A DNA stretch of 64,000 nt from contig JAQGDQ010000363.1 in NCBI GenBank assembly GCA_030141605.1, positions 1 through 64,000 of the forward strand, in the 5' to 3' direction. Under the pieces are notes generated by a model, which made no database searches, was not told the origin of the DNA, and was given only the letters and a program-made list of their open reading frames with translations. The position numbers and the translations under genes are program-made. Source of the DNA: Tubiluchus corallicola (taxonomy: Eukaryota > Priapulida > Priapulimorpha > Priapulimorphida > Tubiluchidae). This document shows, piece by piece, positions 37,280 through 48,900 of the stretch (position 1 is its first letter; every line of letters starts with the position of its first letter).

Positions 37280-37800
37280 TGGGTTTCCGTTGACCCATGC
37301 GACCCCCCGCTCATTCTCGACCCGTGTTTTTCTTGCAAATGAGAACCATAAAGTCGATTCCGTTCAATATTTGCGCGAGCACCAGCCATGACTGCATACA
37401 ATGAGCTGTTTGCTTATTGGCAGCATTAAAATAGTGTCGCACATATTTGTGAAAACAATGTGAACGAGACTTTAGGTATAGGAATCGCAAGTGCCATTCA
37501 AGCGTTCAAACGCGAGTTTATCTGCTTCTTGTGGTAAGTAGTTTAAATTCGTGCTTAAAAGCGAAACGGTTTTTAGTTTTGCGACGAATGTGGAAGCAAT
37601 TTTACGCGTTTTCGGGAAGAAAGAGGTGCCTCTTTGGTTTTGGGCCACCCCTCTGTTAATGTGTCAGTCCTTATTGCGGGAGGTGGAGTAAGAGGTATAG
37701 ATATCCGGGTAGACCTGACGTAAGGAAGAAGAGAACTAGGAAGAGTGAAATTTGTGGAAGGAGTGCGAGGACGTTCAATGAACTCTCGTCTGATAGGTAA
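37280..37800 (+). other. Less AT-rich block with donor-like sites; possible untranslated first exon
   Basis: This stretch is visibly richer in G and C than its surroundings and contains two strong plus-strand donor matches (tgtg|gtaagtag near 37533, and gatag|gtaagctct near 37797). No long open frame is present. It could be a promoter with a noncoding first exon of a plus-strand transcript, such as a distal GRP94 leader, but this is not demonstrated. Confidence 0.2.
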
Positions 37801-39279
37801 GCTCTATTTAAAACATTTAATTTAAGATTATTCAATTTCATTTTGTCTAGCTATAACAATATAAGTGAACGTATATGTTACTATTTGTATTTTTAAAACC
37901 TATTTTCTGCTCAGACTGCGTATAGTATCTTAGTGCATATGCCTTAAACCTGTTCTGTCTTGTATGCCTATAATATAGTGCTTTTTATCTTTCCTACATC
38001 TTAACTTTTCAAGGATTCCTTTGGTTTGCTAAATTCGTGCTATATTGATGATCTTGGCAGATTTTAACTCAGAATTTAATGAAAAAGACGCATATTTTTT
38101 ATTCTCAAAAATCTATTTGGATTTATCAGCACTATCTATATGTCAGCACTTATACCTATGTAGGCCTACTGCATGCTAACTAATGATTTGTGTAATTAGG
38201 TGGATATAAGTTTGTAAAATTGTTTTTCTTTCTTTAGATCTACAAACCAACTTACGAGTTATTTTAATACCTAGAAAAAGCATGTAAACAGAATTGCAAG
38301 GCTATTGTATTTATACAAGTTATATGCATCATAATTTATAGGTCTAACTGGTTTAGTTCATAAAAGGGAAGAAATTGAAGATTGAAGAAAAAACTCAAGC
38401 ATTAAGTAAATAAACAAAAGCTTCATTATAGACAGCTTGGATGGTTGGATTCTTCCGCGAAGAAATTTCAACAAGGTATTCAGCAATATTTAATTGTGTT
38501 GATAACAAAATACATGTGACAGGACTGACAACTTTGGGCTCTTTCTTAGAATGGCGCCACAAATTTAAAAACGTTTTGTGCAGTGATATGCACTGATGTT
38601 TAATACTGACATTGACAAATACATTGTAGCCTAAAGCTGGAATTAGAATTTTTGCATAGGTGATTCAAAGGACAAACAACAAGAAAGATATGACAAAAAT
38701 ACAGCACTGCTGGCGAAGTGTAAATATAATGGAATGATAAAGTAGGAAACTAGCTACATACGTGGTCTCCAACAAAAACTTTTTAGATGCATGAGAACTT
38801 TTACAGCTAAATGTGTCATAAAAGTGCAAAAGCAACGTGTTATAAGCACAAGGGCTTGAAAATGAAAACTAGCCTTTGCATAAATTACGTTGTCATGAAT
38901 CAATGATTCAGTAATTTCAAGACCAAAATCCTTGTTATCTTTCAAAATTATGTTGGCCAAAATATAGTCTCATGGATGGTGCCTGGGTTACAGCTTGTCT
39001 ACAGAGTTTTTCAAATTGAAATGACATGAAAAAGTTAATCTTGAATACAGTATTTACTATGCGGTTTTTATTACTAAAAGCAAACAACGCTCCCTCTAAA
39101 ATTGTTACTAGTGTTTCAAGTGCACAGTTACTAGTACAGCCAATAATACTGATATGAAATTCTCATTTTGCTAAAGCGTACATGCCTAAAATTCTAGACT
39201 TTTTAAAAATTTCAGGAACCTTCCTTGTATTTTTTATGTGCAACATATATGTCATAATGAGCAGGTGAATGGTTGCGAG

Positions 39280-39352
39280 GATACGATCTGTGTTTAGAGA
39301 CTAAAGCTAAGCAACGCCAAGCCTGTAAATAAATGGATGGTCAGCCAGGACA
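39280..39352 (+). mobile_element. 5S rRNA-derived SINE (SINE3-like), copy 3
   Basis: CTAAAGCTAAGCAACGCCAA then GCCTGTAAATAAATGGATGG and CAGCCAGGA follow the 5S rRNA order (GCTAAGCA, GCCTGGTTAGTA, TGGATGGGTGACCGCC). Decayed by point changes and a 3-bp loss. Confidence 0.65.
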
Positions 39353-39588
39353 AGCTGACTACTATACTAAACTTCATTGTTGAAGAAAGATATACCTAAA
39401 CGTGGTTAAAACACCTTTATCAGTTTAATGTCCTATCTCAGCTAGAAGGTCATCTTTAATACGACTCTTTCACAACAATCATCAGCTTAATAAATAAACT
39501 CTGGTCCTGATCAATGAATTCTTGGTTGCAAAGTGCCAATACTGGATAAAAAATATTTATACCACATTAGCTTATTAATCGCATTACT

Positions 39589-40139
<551 letters not shown>

Positions 40140-40539
40140 AAACCAGTATTATACAAATAATGTGGCGCCATCTAACAACAACAACAAGACATCGTATACA
40201 ACACTATAAGTCTTCATCTTTGTAGCTTATACTCTGGTTATTTATTCGTGTTGATTTGTTCATTCGCTCATTTATGAATTTGTTTCTTCATTTTTTATTG
40301 TTTGTTTACTTACACACTTGTTCATTGGGGATCATCCATTCGTTCGACTGCTTGTTCAAACTTACTTAATGTTAATTTTAGATATCGTGTGATAGTCTGT
40401 ATAAACATGAGTAAAAATACAAACACATCAAAATTTGCATATAAATGACTCAGCTAGCTAATTTTTATGTATTTATGCAAATGTTATTACAAATAACTTT
40501 GTAGTTCACTTCCTTAGCCACATTTAGTTTCATGCAGTT

Positions 40540-40930
40540 ACGTAGAGTGTGCTACAAGCGTGGTTGTTGTCTGTTCACATTGTCTCTTCAAGGAGTTACG
40601 CAAGGAGCACCACATCTTCAAAAGATACTGCAGTTTGTTCACTTACAACTAGTCTACAAGTAGTTAGGCTTAGCGTACCACCGGTATTGTTAGCATCTGT
40701 TCTAGTCTGGCTTGCCTACAAGCCCGTGTATATGAATGGAACCACAAATATGTTTGTTGCCTTGCTCACTTTCTGCCAGTCTACCTGCAGTTATGCAAAG
40801 AGGACCAAGGATGTGATTTTCATCAGCTTGCCTATACAGCTGTAGCAACAGGTCTACCTTACAGGTAGTAATGTGAACAGTACCACAGATTTGCGTAGGT
40901 GTTGTGCATGATAGAAACTTACGATCATGT
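40540..40930 (+). repeat. Diverged tandem repeat, period about 100 bp
   Basis: Related words (gtctacaagta..., ctgcagttatgcaaagaggacca, tgtgaacagtaccacag, tgaatggaaccacaaatatg) recur with heavy drift. The 98-codon open frame here has no family motif and follows the repeat. Confidence 0.4.
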
Positions 40931-41449
40931 ACTTCATCTAAGTAAACTGAAGGTGCAACGTATCAACAAACTTCACTCTAAAAGACGCTGAAGATAAATA
41001 TCAAATGTAAGACGTCCGAGGGAAAAACAAGGCATAGCCTATCTGAAAATGTTTAGGGTAAAAATGTAAAAAGCACAAGTAGACCTAAATAGGGGAAGGG
41101 ACTCCGTGTAAACTGTTATGGTTTGGGACCCAAAAACGAAAGATTGATACATATAAAAAGAGATTCCATGAAAGTAACTGTAAAAAGTTTGATTTGGCTG
41201 CAGTCCTTCCCTTACATACTTGTTAGTTTTGCCAGAATGTTGAGCTTGACGTCTAGATGTTTCACTCGACGTGTTGTGATTTCAATTTCTTTCTTTGGAT
41301 GATTTTTTTATTTTTATGATTTTATGTATATCTATCTTTTCGTGTCTGTGGATTCTGCTGATGAGTTTACGTGTTTAAAAGAAAAAAGTTACCTTTAGCT
41401 GAGCTGATATTTTAACAGAGTAATACTAGCCATAGATAATAAAAGTTGG

Positions 41450-41525
41450 TGTAATGTGGGTGTAATGGTTAGTGTAACTACCCTATGGAAAGTAAAAAGT
41501 ATTGAGTTCGAGTCTCAGTTGAGGT
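41450..41525 (+). mobile_element. tRNA-derived SINE head
   Basis: GGGTGTAATGGTTAGTGTAA (A box) and TGAGTTCGAGTCTCAG (B box GTTCGAGTC) are at tRNA spacing. The stems do not pair fully. Tail region not clear. Confidence 0.6.
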
Positions 41526-41904
41526 GCAAATTTTTAGGCATCCTATTTATCATGTGTTGATGTGATTGATTTCACTCTACATCTTAATACTGTGTGGACA
41601 GTTGTTCTCCGTTGATAAAAGAATCTCCATTGACAGACCTCTAATAACTGGCTTACAGACTAAATTTCTAAGTCTTAAAAGTTTGTGTATACCTCTTTGG
41701 TGTAATAACACAGCTGCCCGGAAACCAGATTCATCCTGTAAACATCTTTTGTCGTGACGTTTACAGGATTATTCCCTTAGACATGGAAACTAATGATAAG
41801 GTAGACAGAGAAGCCCACGCTAACGTTCAAGACACACTGAGTAAATGCTCATCTGTTAAAATAATGTTGACAATGAGAAGAAACTTGTGATACGTTCTGT
41901 TGTG

Positions 41905-42230
41905 CTTTGCTTTGTTCTATTCTGTTCTGTTCTGTTCTGTTCTGTTCTGTTCTGTTCTGTTCTGTTCTGTTCTGTTCTGTTCTGTTCTGTTCTGTTCTGT
42001 TCTGTTCTGTTCTGTTCTGTTCTGTTTTGTTCTGTTCTGTTCTGTTCTGTTCTGTTCTGTTCTGTTCTGTTCTGTTCTGTTCTGTTCTGTTCTGTTCTGT
42101 TCTGTTCGGTTCGGTTCGGTTCGGTTCTGTTCTGTTTTGTTCTGTTCTGTTCTGTTCTATTCTGGTCTGTTCTGTTTTGTTTTGCCCTGCTGTTCTGTCC
42201 CATTCTGTTTTGTTTCCATTCTGCTGCTTT
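41905..42230 (+). repeat. (TTCTG)n pentanucleotide array, ~330 bp
   Basis: About 60 units of gttct with a cggtt variant run at 42106-42125. Related sequence decays until about 42415. Five-base units rotate through all frames, so long FCSVL-type open frames appear on plus and NRTEQ-type on minus. None is a gene. Confidence 0.97.
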
Positions 42231-43859
42231 CTGCTCTACTCTTAAAGCAGTCGGTAAGGCAAATATGATTATTCTGCTATGTCCCATTCTGTTCCGTTCT
42301 TTTTACTTTTTTCATTTCATTTCATTCCATTCCATCTTGTTTTGTTTTGTTCTGTTCTGTTCTTGTCCTGTACAGTGTTGTATTGTCCTGTCCTGTCTTG
42401 TTCTGTCTTGTCCTGTGTAAAGGTTTTGTGCCTAGTAAAAAAGAAAAATCTCTGGGTCATATTTTATCGGAAGACAATAGAGATGATTTAGATATATTAC
42501 GACAATATTTAATTTACTACAGCAGAGTCAATAAATTACTCATGAAATTTACTCACTGATCAGTTAAGGTGAAGAGACAATTGTTGTTTAATGCTTACTG
42601 TACTACTTTTAATGTATGTTCACGTGGAGACATTTCTATTCTTACAATCTTAGAAAACTCAAGGTTGCGTATGATGTGAGCGCCAGATATATTTCTAATA
42701 GAATTTCATTTTTATTTTTATGCGGTTCATCGAAAATGTGCATACAGTTTATACGTCAGGCTGAATGAGAGTGAAAATTTTATATGCAAGAGCATTTTAA
42801 ACAGTGATGTAAACTTTAGTTCTGTAATTAGACGTCATTGGCGCAGTTTCCTATATCGTTAATTATTATTTGTCTTATTATTGTGAGTCATGATTATTGT
42901 ATTATTAGTATTAATTTGTGTTGTGTATATGAACTCTGTAAAGTTTGAAATAAAATATTACGTCAAAATCAAGTCAAATCTTGACCTATTCTCTTTTGCT
43001 CTATTCCATACTTATTCTAATTGTTTTGCTTTGTCCACTCTGTTCTGCTCAAGATTAGAATTCAGGCCAAACGGGCAAAGAGCAACTAGGAAACTGTACA
43101 TCTAAAGTGCCACCAGTACATTAATTTATTAAAAGTCTGTGAACAAATGATTCGGAGCTGCTAATCACCGTACTACTTTTTTCCCTTTTGAGAAGCCAAA
43201 ATGCCGAAGTAGACTAAAATAAAGTCCGTTCTAAATCATTGAAGCTTTGTTACCACCATTCTAGGGTGGGACTACTTAGATGTAATAACGAGGAATTTCT
43301 AATAAAAGGAAGACAGGGCCATTATAAATTGGACAGTATAATCTTTAATAAGCAAGCTAAGCATAATAATTATACGTGCCACATACGTAATTGTAATTTA
43401 ACGTGGAAGTAATACACGTACTTTTCTACGTCCACTATTAAATTTTATAATGGCCTGTCGACGAATAACAATGTTTCAGCTCTCTTCAAAAAGTGAAAAT
43501 GAAGCATTTATTCAGAATTAAACAAACTTAAAGATAAATTAAAGCGGATACTTGTAGCTCGTTTATTGGCCAAGCTAGTACTTCATTTGACAGGCCATTT
43601 GCAAATTTGTTAGTTGACGAATATTGTAGGCCTACACTGTACAATTGCGTTTCACTGGTCAACAAATCCAAAAATCAGATTTTGCAAACAGTAATGACAA
43701 TTTGGCTCGAGTTGCTCCAATTATCTATGTTAGTGATAACTCGTCTGTCGTTAAAGTTCTTAAACCTAGAAAATTTTATGGCTCTCTGAGTTTTTCTGGG
43801 TACATTCTAAATGGAATACCTTGCTCTTCAAGAGAATGTTTAAGCTTAGAAGAAAAGGT

Positions 43860-44430
43860 CAGTTATCGGGCGTAGGGTTAACTTCAGCTATTGGGAATTT
43901 ATTAGACGTTATTTTTCTATTAAAATATAATAGCAAATTCATAACCTTGACTCGAAGTTTGGCTATAAAGCAAAATCATCCACTATGTACGTAGATTTTC
44001 ATACTAAAAGAAACTGGAGCTTATATAAACAATAGATCAGATGTATTGCTTTTTAATTCATGCCTTTAAAAACTTTTGATAAGATTGAATATAGCACATT
44101 GTTTAATGTACCTATCAAAGTAATTTACCTGCAAAAATTATTAAAATGTAATTCTCAATTGTGTACTGAGCAGGAAGCTTGTGTTACTTGGAACGAGGAA
44201 TATTTCAAAATTAGTAATAGGGTCCGCTATAGGGAACGTGCATGATGTAATGTCATTTTTTAGTTAATACCTACACAATAGACGGTTACTTTACTGCAAG
44301 ATTCACCTCTAGATGCTGTCATATTGGTTCTCATTTTACTATAGTGCACTGTGTTACGCAGACAATTTTACAATTCTTACCCCCCCCCCAAGTTCTAGCC
44401 CATAGAGCTCTTCAAAAAATGCTAAATATT
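43860..44430 (+). pseudogene. Decayed LINE reverse-transcriptase domain
   Basis: Fragments in shifting frames line up with a LINE reverse transcriptase: SKFGYKAKSSTM (cf. QFGFK..HST), PLKTFDKIEYSTLFNV (cf. KAFDRI....LF), QLCTEQEACVTWNEEYF then FKISNRVR (cf. V.W.......F...NGVRQG), and CYADNFTILTPPPSS, which corresponds to the YADDL catalytic box with the second Asp changed to Asn. Stops and frameshifts occur throughout, including after NRVRYRERA. Dead copy. Earlier parts may extend back to about 43300. Confidence 0.7.
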
Positions 44431-44584
44431 TAGTAAAAATACAATATAAATTATGCACATATTAACAGTAAGAAACTAAAAAAGCCATTGTATTTTATAT
44501 CAGTAATACCTTAATAAGTACGTATCCAAAAATTTTATATGATGATAAGCCTTCAAAATGGCGGCCCAAAGTCAACCATTATCA

Positions 44585-44592
44585 TGATGATG

Positions 44593-44632
<40 letters not shown>

Positions 44633-44655
44633 TAATAATAATAATAATAATTATA
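44585..44655 (+). repeat. (AAT)n microsatellite
   Basis: About 20 aat units with a few interruptions, roughly 460 bp upstream of the GRP94 start codon. Confidence 0.95.
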
Positions 44656-44816
44656 ACAATGATAAAGTTAAATCTGAGTTTTTCATAAAATTATTAATTA
44701 GTAAAATTTTTTGATGTAATGTAACTCTGTTTCTCTGGTGAACAATTAATGCTGTACTCTGGCGTCTCAGTACTGCTGAATAAAAAATGAACGGAACACT
44801 GACAAGTTTCATTCTG

Positions 44817-44946
44817 ATTGGTTAAATGCCAGTCGCACAGGTAAACGACAGGTATTCACCGTGACCGTTGCGCCATCTTTTGAGTGGCAAACCAAACATA
44901 TAGGTATAATTTGGCAACATATGATTGGTTCCCATTTTACACGTGG
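44817..44946 (+). promoter_or_regulatory. CCAAT boxes and CACGTGG site in the GRP94 promoter
   Basis: ATTGG (inverted CCAAT, NF-Y type) occurs at 44817-44821 and 44924-44928. CACGTGG, which fits an E-box or an XBP1/ATF6-type ACGT core, is at 44940-44946. A GCGCCATCTT match to YY1 lies between them, near 44871, and a further AAAATGGCGGC YY1-type match is upstream at about 44555. The cluster lies 165-295 nt before the ATG, fitting a TATA-less chaperone promoter. Confidence 0.45.
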
Positions 44947-44951
44947 CCTGG

Positions 44952-44970
44952 CGTGGTAGACAGCGATTTG
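44952..44970 (-). promoter_or_regulatory. ERSE-like element upstream of GRP94
   Basis: On the minus strand this reads CAAAT, nine bases, CCACG. The ER stress response element is CCAAT-N9-CCACG, bound by NF-Y plus ATF6, so there is one mismatch, with exact spacing. It lies about 140 nt before the GRP94 ATG. ERSE elements are a known control of GRP94 in the unfolded protein response, so position and family make function likely, but that is an inference. Confidence 0.6.
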
Positions 44971-45009
44971 TCAATTTTCTGCCAGTCCTGAACTACTGTA
45001 CCTTTTAGA

Positions 45010-45048
45010 ATGCCATTCACTTGTGTAGTGGTGTGTGGGGAAGTGTAA
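45010..45048 (+). promoter_or_regulatory. Short upstream ORF in the probable GRP94 5' leader
   Basis: An ATG at 45010 opens a 12-codon frame (MPFTCVVVCGEV) closed by TAA, 62 nt before the GRP94 start. It acts only if transcription begins upstream of 45010, which is plausible since the promoter elements end near 44970. The transcription start is not visible in sequence. Confidence 0.35.
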
Positions 45049-45110
45049 TTTTCAGTAAATCGTTTTTGTTTTGATTTTGGCTTCGTGTGTGCAACTTTTT
45101 GAAAATTAAA

Positions 45111-45924
45111 ATGAAAAAATTTTTGTTAGCCTGCATCGTTGGTATCTTGTTGATAGCTAGTATGTACTGTTACAGCACTCTAATAAAACAGACTTGTAAA
45201 GTTACATAATTGCTGCATTACTAAAATTTACCCACGTGGCAAATGTCGCTCCACAACTTTGTTACTGATAGAAAAATTCCGAGTTGGTAGTCTCACTATA
45301 GTCGTGTGATTATAGTAGAGATTCACGCCGCTGCATCTTACTAATGTAAATGCTTCAGCTGCAGTATTGGTAGTAATAGCTAATAATAGTAATATACAGT
45401 ATTAGCAGCAGTGAAATAGGCATAGGATTTGCACAGATCTGATTAATTCGCGTTACATGTCAAGTCATTGTTGTCTTTAATATTTGAAAAGTTTTATGGT
45501 ACCTACTTCGAGCTTTAGGCTTCACAGCAGCAGCTTAAGTTAAACTTAAAATTAAGGTTTAGAAACACCAAAAGAAATATGCATAGTCTTATTTGGCACT
45601 TATTTCTTTGGATTAGCTGTTAGTATCTGTATTGCAATGACATTCTTTCTAGTACTGTATAAGATTTGGTACAATTTTAAACATTTGATCGAAGAAAAGA
45701 TTTGTATTTGTAAAGAAAACTAAGGAATGAAGCTGAGTTTGCATTAAACTAAACATACTTTTATAACAGTGGATTACTGAAGTCTAAATAAATATTGCAG
45801 GCTTTTCATCAGCTAAAGCTAAAGCTGATGACAAAGGAGGTGATGCAACTGATGAAGGGACTGCAGAAGCTGATATTGGGAGTAGCCGAGAGGCATCTCG
45901 TACGGATGATGAAGTAGTGCAGAG
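45111..45924 (+). CDS. HSP90B1: GRP94 exons 1-2: signal peptide and acidic pre-N domain
   Basis: Exon 1 is only 49 coding nt and encodes [16 protein letters not shown], a Lys-Lys start followed by a hydrophobic core. The donor gtatgt splits the next Ser codon. Exon 2 continues [13 protein letters not shown], so signal cleavage probably falls around the Ala-rich SAKA stretch. The remainder of exon 2 is acidic ([20 protein letters not shown]) and ends at DDEVVQR, which matches the GRP94 pre-N segment. Confidence 0.93.
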
Positions 45925-48900
45925 GTAAGTTTTTCTTGGTCCAGAAGTTCTTATTTTTTATTTGTTGCTATAATGCTTATTGTTTTTCCTTCTGAAACTA
46001 GCAAAGAATTTGGACTGTTTGTAGTTTTCTTTACATTTCACAGTGAATGTCTCTCTTTCATATTAAAATACTGACGTTATCATTTTTTTATACAATTTCA
46101 CACATGCCAAACCTAAATCAGGCGTTCAATGTCAGGGCCTATTTAAAGTTTATAATGTAAATTTTAAGTTTATCACTTCTTAAACTGACGTTTTAGATTT
46201 TCTAAATAATGCTTTTAAATGTCTGTAATGAGGAGGATTAATAGAGAAGTGAATGATAATGGTTTGAAAAAGTTGGCAGGTCTACTTGTTGATGAGTTAA
46301 AAATATGACTTATGAAATATAGACTTTTGTCTATGACTTTGAATTGAACAGTCATGTTTCTGTGAAACTGAATTCAGGTATCTTTGCAAGAACATGGAGA
46401 CTAATTATTGCACTTGCATTCAATCATTGTTGTAAACTTTAAATAACTTTCCTGCACTTTATATTAAATGTTTACACAATTGCTGCATAATCATTGTAGG
46501 GAAGAAGAAGCAATCAAGTTAGATGGTTTGAATGTTGCTCAAATGCGAGAACTAAGAGAAAAAGCTGAAAAACATGAATTTCAGGCAGAAGTTAGCCGCA
46601 TGATGAAACTGATCATTAATTCACTTTATAAAAACAAAGAGGTTAGTCTCTAAAATGTTAACAATGAAATACGTCATTATTGGTACTTTGGCCTTTAGAA
46701 TATTTCTTTGCTTCTAGGTCTGTACCGCAGTGTACTATAATTCTTATTAATTAATTTATTTTAGAGATGTATACTGATATATTAGCTTTACTGATGTGTA
46801 CGTGTAATTATGATTGTAACTACACGTACAGATTTTGTCTTTTCGTACACTAGTTAATAGGAAAATAAATCATATTGAGTATCAATTTGAATAACTTCTT
46901 ATAAAATTATTTTATAAATAGTACTGTTTATTGTTTTCCATCTTGTGCTTTCAAAGAACGGTAGAAGTTTGCTTGCATTTTGCTCGAAAAGTGTACTTTT
47001 AAAAAACAACAGTAATTTTAACATTTATTTACATTTTTCTTTGTTTTATGAAAAAACTGATTTTGTGAATGAGGTACACTTGCCTACTTGTAAACAAATT
47101 TCATAATTTTTACAAATCTTTTTAAATGTTTATAAATATAATACTTTTTATTTCAGATATTTTTGCGAGAACTTATCTCAAATGCTTCAGATGCTCTAGA
47201 CAAGATTAGATTCGTTTCTTTAACAGATAAAGACGTACTATCTTCTAAGGAAGAGATGACGATTAAAATTAAGGTACGTAAGCGATTACACGTTTTTTTA
47301 ATGTGCTTTCAGGATCATAAGTGGTAACTGTAATGAAATATGGGTTATGTAGTGACATATACATGTGCAGATATTATCATGATTTATGGATTTGATAAGT
47401 CTATGAGCTAACTGGCCAGCATGGGTATCAGCAAAGTTTATGGGGATTAAGTGGAGCTGACAGGTAAACTCTAATTTTTCTAAGGTTTTTGCTCCAGCTT
47501 TTATTCATTCTTTGAATTTGCTTAGGCTGATAAAGACAATCATGTTCTGCACATCACTGATACTGGTATTGGAATGACAAAGAAGGACCTGGAAGAAAAT
47601 CTTGGAACAATTGCTCGTTCTGGCACTTCTGATTTCCTAGGCAAAATATCTGAGTCTTCCGATGCTCAGCTACAGGATCTGATTGGTCAGTTTGGAGTCG
47701 GATTTTACTCATCATTTTTAGTCGCTGATAAAGTTATTGTGGCCTCAAAACACAATGATGATGACCAGTATATATGGGAGTCTGATGCACGAGAGTTTTC
47801 TGTCGTTAAGGACCCGAGGGGTAACACTTTAGGACGAGGCACAACTGTCAGGTACGACCATTTTCTTGCAGATCTGTTACAAAAGCTTTAATTGAACATT
47901 GTGTAAATGCTTGAAGACTCTGCAAGGTTTCTGTGTATACGTGAAGAAGAATTTAAACTTAGGCCTATATAACCCCAACAGACATTGAAGTTTTTTTAAC
48001 ACATTATTTGATTACACAGATAATTCATAGTTATTATTAAACAAAAGAAACTTCTAGATTAAAAAACTTAAATTTAAATTTTTTGTGGCAAATTTCGAAT
48101 GCATATATTGCCGTAAAGTTTGCCATGTTTCCCGTCTTTTGCGCGAGTGAGCGAGAATGACGCATGAGGTACAGAAAGCATCTTTGGTTACCGATGTTTA
48201 GTGACCTCGTGACTACACTCATTCGTCTCGCGCAACAAAAAATGGCGGTTCTTCAAGTTTAATACCTGTAACAACGAAGTGATAAAAAATTAAAAGAAAC
48301 AAGTTTTACAGGAAATTTATAATAAAATAAATTGAATATTCATAATGAGAGTAAGATTTTAAGTTGTGGAAGCTTATATTAGGGTTTGACCTTAATTTGA
48401 TAATTTAGGTTCTGAAATTTATTCAGAATACAACAAGCATTTTTGAATTTTTTGAAAATTAACTGTGTGATGATGTGATTGAAAATTAGTACATGTATTT
48501 TTGTTTGTGTATTGCAGTCTTCATTTGAAAGAAGAAGCTTACGATTTCTTAGAGCCAGACACTCTGAAAGAACTGATAAAAAAATACAGTCAATTTATCA
48601 ACTTTGATATTTTTCTCTGGACTAGCAAGGTATACTTGTTAAGTTTTTTGTAAATGAATCGGTTTTTTCTTTTGGATGTAGCTTCATCCTACTAGATATT
48701 ATTCTAAAAGTTGTAGAAATTTCTGTAAAAGTATCCATAATTAGATTGTTACATAAATTATAGTAAATTTGTTCTTCACTTACAATGCATTATTAGCCTG
48801 ACCATTTCTTGTTTTGCAGACTGAAACGGTTGAAGAACCTCTTGATGAAGACGAAGAACCGGATGAGGCCGATGACGCTAAGAAAGAAGCTGCTGATGAA

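Noticed and set aside
41856-42420. Frames of 112-177 codons (FCSVL and NRTEQ repeats)
   Set aside because: Artefacts of the pentanucleotide array; nearly all frames are open.
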